Origin: Simmondsia chinensis
Lineage: Eukaryota; Streptophyta; Magnoliopsida; Caryophyllales; Simmondsiaceae
NCBI GenBank assembly: GCA_018398585.1
Contig: JAGTTD010000001.1
Span: forward strand, 17,129,750 to 17,193,749
Direction: 5' to 3'
Length of the DNA: 64,000 bases
The notes below the pieces were generated by a model. The model did not search any database, was not told the origin of the DNA, and worked only from the letters and a program-made list of their open reading frames with translations. The position numbers were made by a program, and so were the translations under genes. Below, one piece after another: positions 11,495-20,887 of this stretch. The stretch's first letter is position 1, and every line of letters begins with the position of its first letter.

Positions 11495-14218
11495 ATGGCT
11501 GATGAAGTGAGAACTCGATCAGAAGTTGGTGCAAATGCTACAATCGGACCTCAGAATGCTACTACTGAGGATCTTCGAGAATTACAGAAAAGCATTGATC
11601 AAAAGATGGATCGAATTCTGTCAGTGTTGTTGGGAAAAGATGCAAAGGATGCAAAGGGGCAAGGTCGGTTGCAACAAATTGAGATTGTTCCAACAACGGA
11701 AGTAGTCTTACCACAAGAGTTCGTTGTTGAGCAAAAAGAGGAGGTACAATCTGTTGTTGTTGAAGATGAACTTGATCACGACAATTCCGAAATTGTAGAA
11801 CACAAGCCAGAAGAATCTGAATGTGAACAAGAGGATTCTTACGAAGACTCTATGCGTGAGTTAGAGTCTCTTGATGATGTTGAGAAACAATATGATGTGC
11901 ATTCGGATTGGGAATTTGATTCACATGTCCGAGGAATGATGAAGAGAGCAAAGAGGAAGTCGAAGAGGAATCGACTAAGTGTAGCATTGGGAGATGTTGT
12001 GGGCAAAAAGAAGTTGTTCAAGCAAAAATTGAAGCATGTGGTTGTGTTTCAGCCTATGATGCTTGATGATCAACAAGAACGAACTCAATTCGCTGATCTT
12101 ATCGATGTATATGCTAGTATACAAGGTTCAGATGGTATACAACGAGTTGGTATGCGGAATCAGAACTTGAGGCCTGCTGTCGAGCTGATTTTGGATCAAA
12201 ATTGCAGTAATTTCACGGCCGAACGATTACATTATGTTGGCCAATCAGATGTTGCTGCTGTGGTACTACCGGATACTGAACAAAGTGTGCTTTTGAGGAG
12301 AGTATCGGTGTGTTCAAAGACCCATTCATATGAAGAGTTACCTCCTGATCCGGGAGAAGATTTTCAAGTTTATATGAAGCTGAAAAGGGTTGATTCTCTG
12401 CTAAAAAGAACTAATCAAGCTGCGAGAGTGCGTTTCAAAGTCCAATGGAGGAGAGGCAATGTGGTCGAATACGCAATTGAGTTGTTAGATGCATATAAAT
12501 GCAGTAACCTGCAGGGACTGTATTCAGATCAGTCCAGAGGCTGTCCAGTAGAGGTTTTAGCTGATGTAACTGATGTTGGAAGTCCCTTTGACCCGGGAAA
12601 GAATGAATTACAAGTATTTGGAGGAGCTACACACCCGGTGCCGTTGTTTGATGTTGAAAAAGGCAATGTCGGCACAAGCTTTTGTGGGGAAATGGTTGAG
12701 GCTATGGGACATTGTGTAGTTAACATCAAAGCCAGTTATAAAGACAGGAATTATATATTTCACAAGCTACATAATTCGTGTGACGATGAAGCTCCCATTG
12801 TCCCGGAATTCGTGTTGTTTCGGTTCATACAAAAGCACTTACCTAGAGTGCTGGTAGCTGTTGCTTGTGGGTTGAAGAGTTGTGGATGGTTAGAGGAGGT
12901 ATTGGGCCTCGAATATGACTTCACAGCTGAAGCTCAAGACCAAGTCAAGCCAACGGTGATAGCATTTGAAAATCGAAACCGAATGCAAATGGAAGCTGCT
13001 GTTCGGGTGCCGAACCTGGTGGTGCTTGGGGTGACCTGTTGTGGTTGTTCCGAATGGAAAAATAATATGCACAAGCTTCAATACTTTCTCAATATATGGA
13101 TGAAAGAGTACAACAAGGAAACAAGATCCTTTCTAGCTGAAAATATTTTACATTTCAGCAGTAAGGATCAGGACAGATGTTCCCTTGCACTGAAGTTAAT
13201 TTTAGTTATGCAGTTGTGTCATTGGTGCCTTGATTGGGAGTACATCTTTAAGTCCGATGATAGGAATTCGATTGTGACCCGTGAGTATTCGATTTGGTGG
13301 AGCAAGAGCCCAGATATTCTAGCGAATGCTACGAAAGCTCAGTTAATCAAAGTGGGGCAGTAGGAGTTGAAGTTAGATGCTGTCATGGCTGGGAGAATTA
13401 CAATTGATTCTTTGTCAACATTAGATAAGTTGTTCGAACTGAGTTTGTTTGATGTTATTATGTCTTTTAGAAGGTGTAATAACTTTTTCACTTCATGTGG
13501 CTTCCATATGGACATAAACCGAGCTGCAATTTATCATTATGGTCTGCATCAAGTTCACAATGCTGGATTACTGGACTCTGCAGCAGCTTGGTTGGAATTG
13601 GGAAGCAATCAAGGGTTTGTGGAGCATGTTATGAGTTGGTTCAGGGTGTGTGAGCTGAATAAGTTGAATATCTTGGTGACAAAACACATTAAATCAGCAA
13701 GGAATCAAGTTCCAGGGGCTAATATGCATTTTCGGCATGCCGATCGCCAAGTTCGAAATGAAATAATTCTGTTTTGGAGCTGTTCGAACTGCGTTTGGGA
13801 ATGTTTACAAGTAGAATTCAATGTTTGGATTTCTTGGTTTGAGTTTGGAAGGCCTCCCGAGATACTCAAGGACTTCATACGCAATTTAATTGAGACAAAG
13901 ATACACAAAATCAGTAATGTAGCATACTACATGCACAAAAACAGAATTGTATCTGCAACTGGGGAATTTCAGCAGCGAACCCGGGTTTTGAGCCGTGTTA
14001 ACTGCAACAAGAGAGGTTCGGAATGTGTTGGTGATGTTTGGTTTGATCATAGCAGACCTCCTGAAGAACATTATGTACTCAAAACACAGACATGGCATCA
14101 CGATAAATTGAAGTGCTTATTGATAGTCTCAGCTGCAGATTTCAGCAGACCTCACCACCTCAGATGTAATTTCAATGCAATAAGTGTCTTCATCATTACA
14201 ACTCTTTTCTATTCTTGA
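11495..14218 (+). CDS. NA-1 long ORF of unknown function, one in-frame TAG
   Basis: I do not recognise this protein. The ATG at 11495 opens MADEVRTRSEVG, like the gag start of Gyp-3 (MADGVRTRSGAG), so it may derive from gag. A 622-codon frame ends at TAG (13361-13363), and the same frame continues 284 codons to TGA at 14216-14218. Visible parts: likely coiled coil at residues 28-60; acidic region about 75-140 with EFVVEQKEEVQSVVVEDELD, identical in NA-3; basic patch about 150-185 (KRAKRKSKRNRL), probably nucleic-acid binding; LPPDPGEDFQ at about 282-291 followed by ARVRFKV; and HFRHADRQVR near 744-753, after the TAG. There are no protease, RT or integrase motifs. The near-intact length suggests recent selection or recent insertion. 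Confidence 0.75.
13361..13363 (+). other. In-frame TAG in the NA-1 ORF
   Basis: TAG follows CAG and is followed by GAG TTG; the frame stays open for 284 more codons. The downstream part carries the HFRHADRQVR and GRPPE blocks shared with NA-2 and NA-3, so it is a real part of the protein. Most simply this is a CAG to TAG mutation. The context only loosely resembles known plant-virus readthrough contexts (TAG-CAR-YYA). Confidence 0.7.
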
Positions 14219-14228
14219 GGACAAGAAT
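14211..14228 (+). other. PPT-proximal stem-loop, NA-1
   Basis: ATTCTTG-AGGA-CAAGAAT, a 7-bp perfect stem with a 4-nt loop, overlapping the stop codon and lying about 6 nt before the polypurine tract. The same stem-loop occurs in eight other elements in this window. Confidence 0.8.
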
Positions 14229-14247
14229 GTTCTTAAGGGGAAGGGAA

Positions 14248-14850
14248 TTTTATGATTCGAGAAACCGAGACATGGAAACCCTGGTAGATGCGTATTGTCC
14301 TGCTGCTGAATTACTGCATTATGGTTCTGCTGATATACTACATGCTGCTGCTGCGTTACTGCTGCTGTGATGTTAGTTGCTGATTTTAGTTAATTAGGTT
14401 AATAAATGTAATGCATTAGTTAGCTTAGTTAGTAGTTGTTGCATTGTGTTGAATTAAGCTATTAGTGATCTGCATTGTAAACCTGCTGTGCTGGTGTGCT
14501 GCTGCATGTGAGCTGTGCTGCTGCTGGGCTGCTGTTAATTGCTAGTTAGATATTTTTAGATATCTTTCTAGATATTTTCTAGTGAGTTAGTTAGTTAGGT
14601 TGTCTTGATACAATGTATTAGCTTTGCTTGTTTTGCTTAAATAGACCTTTCTGCTGTAATTATTGGTATTCAATCAAATATGAAATACAATCTCATTTTG
14701 AGATCAATATTCTCTCTCTCATCTAACTCTCTCTATTTTCTCATCTCCTTTCCCTTCTTTCTCGTCTAAACTCTATATTCTTTCTCATCTCATATTCTCA
14801 CTATCCCAACCAAGGTTAAGTTTCAAGACCTAATCTTCGAAACCTTAACA
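14248..14850 (+). repeat. NA-1 3' LTR
   Basis: 603 bp. It starts TT rather than TG (the 5' copy has TGTTATG) and ends CA at 14850. It differs from the 5' copy by about 15 substitutions and one 9-bp duplication near the TATA-type box (TTGCTTGTTTTGCTTAA). Confidence 0.88.
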
Positions 14851-15059
14851 CACACATGTGCAATTCGTAATTAGACTCATTCCTAAGTTACAGTAAGTCC
14901 TTTTGAGCACATTTGTATCCTTTGTTTTTTTTTTAACGACTACTACAAAAACAAAAAAAAACAAGTGCAACACTAGCTAGCAATCATTATGAATACTCTC
15001 CATTCACCCTCGTTTAGCTCACTTATCATCAGCATCAAAAAATAACCTCACCAGCCTGC
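14851..15059. other. Short unassigned spacer between NA-1 and RRM-LTR
   Basis: 209 bp of AT-rich DNA with poly-T and poly-A runs. No feature is seen. Confidence 0.6.
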
Positions 15060-15287
15060 TATCATGGCCATGATGTTCCCTGGTCCGTGACAGTGTCCAA
15101 GGACCGAGCAGGTAGCCTGAGGTTCGTGTCGAGATCGCTTGTCAAGACATGTCAGGTTGCTGCCAAGGTCTGTGCCCAGGTCCGTGCACTCGTTGTCATG
15201 GTCGCTGTCCAGTCCCGTGCCCTAGCCTTGTCATGGTCGCTACCCAGACCGTGCCTAGCCTTGTCATGACATTGTCATGGTGCGCTG
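15060..15287 (+). repeat. RRM-LTR 5' LTR, left part
   Basis: Matches 21946-22172 of the 3' LTR. It is GC-rich U3 with repeated TGTCATGGTCGCTG- and GTCCGTGCC-like words. It is cut at 15287 by Gyp-1; the last five bases, CGCTG (15283-15287), recur at 20266-20270. Confidence 0.9.
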
Positions 15288-15629
15288 TGTTATGTTTTCC
15301 TTTGATATTTTTGATGTAATAAATCGCTTATGTGTGTCCCGTGTTTGAATTGGCTTTTTGGCGCCAAAATTAGTTAGGTAGCTCCCGGCAGTTGCTTCTT
15401 GGAGGGAGTTTGGTTTAATGTTGGGATTTTGAAAGCTTGTTTCAATTTCCCTTTATATAGAGTGATCTTGTGTAATTTTGAGGCATTCAATGAAAATTAC
15501 TCATCTCTATGAGATAAACTTCTCTTCTCATCTTATTCTCTCTCTATTTTCTCATCTCCTTTCAATTCTTTCTCATCCCTTACTCTCTTCTCCTTAGGTT
15601 AAGATTAAGATTCAATCTCGATCTTAACA
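15288..15629 (+). repeat. Gyp-1 5' LTR
   Basis: TGTTATG...TTAACA, with a TATA box (TATATAG) near 15455 and a pyrimidine tract at about 15520-15595. Confidence 0.93.
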
Positions 15630-15675
15630 ATTGGTATTAGAGCCTCGTGGCTTCCCAAACTCGGGAACAATAGCA

Positions 15676-18600
15676 ATGTTATCCGAGACAGCATTGGCCG
15701 GTGGTGTAACCACCAGATCAGCTACTGCCAGAGCAGCTTCCAGACCTCCGATGTCTGAAGCAATTGGAGGCAATGATCTTGCAGGTCAGGAGGTTGTCAC
15801 AAAGAATGTTTTGGACAATCAATTTAAGGCTTGGAGTGAATACATGATTGATCGACTCAACGTATCGCAAGTGGAGTCAGTTCAAATGTTTCAGCAGTAA
15901 TGGGAGGAGAAATTGGAGCAACGATCTCAACAAGTCGAACTTAAATTCTCTGATCAGCTCACACACCAGACACAAGAGTTGGAAGAGAAGATTGCAATGA
16001 GGTTTGATCGTGAATTGCAGCAGTTGGATGTGAAATTAGCTGAAATTCGTGAGCAATTCAGGAGGCCTAATCCTCCATTGGTTCCGGATCCCTTGATACC
16101 AGCTAGTGTGCTTCAGGCTGGTACTTCTGTGAGAGCTGAAACATTAATTCGTGATGATGGAGTCCCGGTTGGGTCTCAAGAGGCAGTTAATCCTGAAAGA
16201 CCTGAACGCAGTGAGCAAGATTGACCTCGACATCCAAATTGGACTGAAGCTGCAGAGGGTCGGACATCAGGAATGGAACCTACCTTCAAAAATCAGGGAG
16301 TTAGTGTTGGTTATTTGGACAGGCCACCTGATTCTTGGCAACCTCCACGATCTGGCAGCAATGAGGAGTCTTCTAATAGTCAAAGCAACAACCATAGACA
16401 GCCTAGATTGCAGATCGATGCATTTGATGGTAAGCAACCTCATTCATGGCTGAGAAGGTGTGAGCGTTGTTTCCTTTTTTATCAAATTGACAAATTAGAG
16501 AAAGTGGAAATTGTGGATGAGGATACTGAGTCTGATCAGGAAAGTGTGCAAAGCTTAGAAGATGCTGCGATAGTGATTTCAGTTAAGGCTCTTACCGGTA
16601 ATGGAGCTCATAGTACAATCCGGATTAGAGGAACAACTGGTAAGAGGTCCATTATCATTCTCATTGACAGTGGGAGTACTCATAGCTTCATAAATCCCAA
16701 AGTTGTCAAGAAAGTGGGTCATGAGGTGATCAAAACTCACCCGCTTGCAGTCACAGTTGCTGATGGGAAGACAGTGACCACGCAGAGCAAATGCCAAGGA
16801 TTCTCTTGGTTGATGCAAGACCGTAAGTTCAGCTACGACTTTAGAATCCTTCCATTGGGAGCGTGTGACATGGTGCTTGGGGTGGATTGGATGAGATCCT
16901 ATAGTCCGGTATTATTTGATTATGCAAACCTCTCGGTGTCATTTGATGTTCATGGGTCCAAAGTTACACTGCAGGGAATTGCTGAACCGGCTCATTTGCA
17001 AGTCATCAAGGGTAGTAAGCTCAAGAAGGGTCTTCAAGGTTGTGCATACCAATGGGTGGGCCAATTTTTTTCCATTGCATCAGCAGAATTGACTGCCATT
17101 ACAGAACCTGAGGTGCAGAATTTAGTAGCTGAGTTTGAAGATGTGTTCGAAGTGCCTAAGTCATTACCTCCTAAGAGGAGTTTTGATCATGAGATTCCTC
17201 TAAAGGAGGGTGCAAAGCCGGTGAAGATCAGGCCCTATAGGCATCCTCATGCTCACAGAACCGAGATAGAGAAACAAGTGGATGAATTGCTTAAGACTAA
17301 CTTGATACAAGTTAGTCATAGTCCTTTTGCTTCTCCGGTCATACTTGTTAAGAAGAAGGATGGTACAGCACGCATGTGTATTGATTATAGGCAGCTCAAC
17401 TCTATGACTGTGCAGGACAAGTTTCCCATACCAGTTATAGATGATTTGTTAGATAAGTTGTATAGGGCACAAGTTTTTTCCAAGCTGGACCTTCGGCAAG
17501 GGTATCATCAGATCAGAGTAAGAGAGCCTGATGTGTATAAGACTGCATTCCGGACGCATCATGGAGACTTTGAGTTTGTGGTTATGCCATCCTCATGAAT
17601 GATGTTTTCAAACAATTTCTTAGGAAATTTTATTGTTCTTCGATGACATCCTCATTTATAGTGCATCTTTTGAAGAACACTTAAAGCATTTGAGGGAGGT
17701 ATTTTTGATCATGTGTAAGCATAAATTGTTTGCTAAGTTGTCCAAGTGTTCATTTGCCCAAACACATCTAGAATACCACAGCCATGTGATCTCTTGTGAT
17801 GGAGGTGCCACTGATCCCTCAAAGGTCCAAGCTATGAAGGATTGTGCTGTTCCGGTCTCATTGAAGCAGTTGAGGGGGTTTCTGGGGTTAACTGGCTATT
17901 ACCGCAAGTTCATAGCTAGCTATGGTGCCTTAGCCAAGCCCCCAACAAATTTTCTTAAGAAGGACTCCTTCAAATGGTCGGAAGATGCTCAAAAGGCTTT
18001 TGATGTTCTCAAATCTGCAATGTGCCAAGCACCAGTTTTAGTCATGCCGGATTTCTCTTCAAGCTTCATTTTGGAGATAGATGCTAGTGGAAGTGGTATT
18101 GGAGCACTTCTATCTCAAGAGGGGAGGCCTATAGCTTACCTCAGCCAAGCTTTGAGTGCAAAACATCAAGCTCTTTCCACATATGAGAAAGAGTACCTTG
18201 CCATTTTGCTTGCGGTTGATAAGTGGAGGCATTACTTAGATGGGCATCACTTCATCATTAAGACTGATCATCAAAGTCTTAACCACTTATTAGAGCAAAC
18301 GATTGTCACAAGGATACAGAGGAAAGGGTTGTTGAAGACGCTGGGGCTGAACTATGATATTGAGTACAGAAAAGGCAGGGAGAACTGGGCTGCGGATGCT
18401 CTGTCACGCAGGTTTGAGGGCCATGAGCAGGGTTCCCTTGGAGCTATTTCTTTAATTTCTCCTGCTTGGATGGAAGAATTACATCAGTCCTATGAGACTA
18501 ATCCTTTTGCTCAGGAGTGTATAGCTGCTGCTAGTGTGGGTAGGCCCGATAATCTGGTTGCTGGTACATCTGTTACCCGAGGAATTATCAGAATTCAAGG

Positions 18601-19896
18601 GAAATTGTATATTGCTAGCTCCACTGATCTCAGGCATCAGATCATCAATTCAGCTCACAATTTTTCATGGGGAGGTCACTCTGGTATAGAGGGAACTTAT
18701 TAGAGATTGAGGCTTCATTTTAGCAAGCCCGGAATGAAGAAGGAAGTGACTAGTTTGGTGCAAAGCTGTGAGGTTTGTCAACAAACCAAACTTGGTGATC
18801 ATTGATACCAAGGGCTACTCCAGCCCCTTCCTGTTCCTCGGGGCATATGGCAACACATAAGCATGGATTTCATCAAAGGATTACCTGAGTCAGAAGGAAA
18901 AGAGGTGAATTGGGTTATGGTGGATCGGTTCACCAAATCTAATCACTTCATTGCTTTGGCTCGGCCTGTCACTGTAGAAAAATTAGCTCGTGTGTTCTTG
19001 GACAACATCTACAAGCTTCATGGATTGCCTCAATCTATCGTTTCAGATAGGGGTAAACTCTTCACAAGTCGCTTTTGGAAGGAATTGTTTGGGCTTTTGG
19101 GAACAACCTTGGCTATGAGTTCTTCATACCACCCTCAAACCGATGGACAAACGGAGAGGGCTAATCAATGCATTGAACAATACCTCAGGAGCATGGTATT
19201 TAATCATCCTAAGGTGTGGGGAAGATGGCTCTCCTTGGCTGAGTATTGGTATAATACTCATTTTCACACTTCCTTGGGCATTTCTCCATTCAAGGCCTTG
19301 TATGGTTATGATCCGCCTTCTCCTTTTGGATTGCAAGGGGTTGGGTCTAATTTGAGGGTGGCAGCTGATATGTTGCAGCAAAGGGAACATGTCCTGCACC
19401 AGCTAAAGCTCAATCTCACTAAATCTCAGTCCCGGATGAAGTGGTATGCTGATAAGAAGAGAATTGATCGAAATTTTAAGGTAGGAGACATGGTATATCT
19501 GAAATTGCAGCCTTATAGACAATCCGCAACAGTAGTAAGGAAAAATGTCAAGCTTTGTGCCAGATTTTTTGGTCCTTACAAGGAATTGGAAAGAATTGGC
19601 AAGGTTGCTTACAAATTAGAGCTGCCAACCGATTCCTATATACACCCAGTTTTTCATGTTTCCCTTTTAAAAGACAGGTCCAAGCTGGTCACCAACCCTC
19701 CTTAACACCTCCAGATGTAGGCTCCAATGGCCTTATGAAGTTACAACCTGCTGCAGTAGTCGAAGAAGGATCAACAGCAGCAACAGGTAGCAAAGTTCCG
19801 CAGCTGCGAGTTACTTAGAGCAACTTGGATGAAGCGTTCACTACTTGGGAAGAAAGGAAGTTTTTTTTGAGTCAATTTCCTTCTTTTCATTCTTGA
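15676..19896 (+). pseudogene. Gyp-1 gag-pol, broken
   Basis: The polyprotein starts at ATG 15676 (MLSETALAGG). Seen in order: coiled-coil N-terminus; start of gag ([17 protein letters not shown], about 16420); protease ([10 protein letters not shown], about 16665); RT (CIDYRQLN, about 17380; FFDD, 17636-17647); RNase H (IDASGSGIGALLSQ, about 18077); integrase (TKSNHFIAL to QTDGQTERANQ, about 18925-19170); and a chromodomain-like tail (SNLDEAFTTWEE), ending TGA 19894-19896. Breaks: stops at 15898, 16222, 18701 and 18803; an in-frame loss of about 575 bp between 16512 and 16555, which removes the capsid core and zinc knuckle kept in Gyp-4; a loss of about 35 bp at about 17590 that removes the conserved FGLTNAPATF block of RT and shifts the frame; and a frameshift near 19675. 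Confidence 0.9.
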
Positions 19897-19906
19897 GGAC
19901 CAGAAT
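19889..19906 (+). other. PPT-proximal stem-loop, Gyp-1
   Basis: ATTCTTG-AGGA-CCAGAAT: the stem has one mismatch compared with NA-1. It overlaps the stop codon and precedes AAGGGGAGGGGA. Confidence 0.7.
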
Positions 19907-19924
19907 GTTGTAAGGGGAGGGGAT

Positions 19925-20265
19925 TGTTACATTTTCCTTTGATATTTTTGATGTAATAAATTGCTCATGTGTGTCCCGGGTTTGAATTGGCTTTTTGGCC
20001 CAAAATTAGTTAGGTAGCTCCCGGTAGTTGCTTCTTGGCTGGAGTTTAGTTTAATGTTGGGAATTTGAAAGCTTGTTTCAATTTCCCTTCATATAGAGTG
20101 ATCTTGTGTAATTTTGAGGCATTCAATGAAAATTACTCATCTCTATGAGATAAACTTCTCTTCTCATCTTATTCTCTCTCTATTTTCTCATCTCCTTTCA
20201 ATTCTTTCTCATCCATTACTCTCTTCTCCTTAGGTTAAGATCAAGATTCAATCTCAATCTTAACA
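19925..20265 (+). repeat. Gyp-1 3' LTR
   Basis: 341 bp, TGTTACA...TTAACA, followed by the CGCTG target duplication (20266-20270). Confidence 0.93.
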
Positions 20266-20270
20266 CGCTG

Positions 20271-20763
20271 CCCAGTCCCGTTCCCAGCATGTCATGACAG
20301 TGTCCAGCGCCTGCCCAGGCCTGTGTCCAGGGCCGTCCCAAGGGCAGTCCCTGTGCTGCGTTCCAGGCCACCAGCGCCCAGGCAGGGGCGCGCCCAGCTA
20401 GCCGTTGGCCAGCCTGTCCTAGCCGTTAGGAATATTCTCTTTTTGATGTTATTCTAGATTTAACTGTTGTAATTGATATTTCTAGATATTTTTAGGTATT
20501 TTCAGATTTATTTTGGTATTTTATTATTTTGGATGTATTTTCTATAATAGGATGATTGTAATTCATTTTGTATCAATTCAATCAAATATATGAAATATTC
20601 TTACTCCTCATCTGTACTCTCTATTTTCTCCTCTCATCTCTTATTCTAATTCTTCCTCTCATCTCATACTCTATTTCTTCTTCTTCCCTCATCTAACCTC
20701 TATTATCTAGTTACGGGCCTATGTTCTACATTTAGGCCATCACAACCTTGTGGGTTTGTGACA
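20271..20763 (+). repeat. RRM-LTR 5' LTR, right part
   Basis: Continues the LTR after the Gyp-1 insertion and ends GTGACA at 20763. It holds the TATA region (TCTATAATAGG, about 20540; the 3' copy reads TCTATAAATAGG) and a long pyrimidine tract at about 20594-20712. Confidence 0.9.
20594..20712 (+). promoter_or_regulatory. Pyrimidine tract in RRM-LTR R/U5
   Basis: About 120 nt consisting almost wholly of C and T, with CTCTCTATTTTCTCC, ATTCTTCCTCTCATC and TTTCTTCTTCTTCCCTC. It lies downstream of the TATA region, so it should be in the 5' leader RNA. PTB proteins are known to bind UCUU and CUCUCU in pyrimidine-rich RNA. The 3' LTR copy is at about 22500-22618. Shorter tracts of the same kind lie in the LTRs of all gypsy and NA elements here. 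Confidence 0.6.
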
Positions 20764-20887
20764 GTTGGTATCAGAGCATGTTACGAGCAAGTGGGAAAAT
20801 CAAGAATTCAAGATTTCGTTGCTGCCATGGCTGAGTAGACCGTAGCTTCTTCAATTTTCAAGAGAATGGTTCAAGAACGTCGATGAG

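Larger units (their letters stand above)
10010..14850 (+). mobile_element. NA-1: non-autonomous LTR retrotransposon with unknown ORF
   Basis: LTRs lie at 10010-10603 and 14248-14850, with a primer site (TGGTATCAGTGCC) at 10606-10618 and a polypurine tract (AAGGGGAAGGGA) just before 14248. The flanks are AACAC (10005-10009) and CACAC (14851-14855), a 4/5 match to a 5-bp target duplication. The interior of 3.6 kb holds a leader of about 890 nt and one long ORF but no protease, RT, RNase H or integrase, so it must use enzymes from another element. It belongs with NA-2 and NA-3. Confidence 0.9.
15288..20265 (+). mobile_element. Gyp-1: Ty3/gypsy chromovirus nested in the RRM-LTR 5' LTR, gag-deleted
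   Basis: 4,978 bp with LTRs at 15288-15629 (342 bp) and 19925-20265 (341 bp), flanked by a perfect CGCTG target duplication (15283-15287, 20266-20270). The uninterrupted 3' LTR of the host element has CGCTG only once at this site, which confirms the insertion. Primer site TGGTATTAGAGCC is at 15632-15644. Small size, short LTRs and Met primer fit the Reina group of plant chromoviruses (inference). LTRs differ at about 15-16 positions, roughly 95% identity by eye. Confidence 0.93.

Noticed and set aside
15676..19896. Integrated plant pararetrovirus
   Set aside because: Reverse transcriptase is followed by RNase H and a DDE integrase with a chromodomain-like tail and flanked by LTRs, which is Ty3/gypsy organisation; no movement-protein or viral coat-type ORF was seen.
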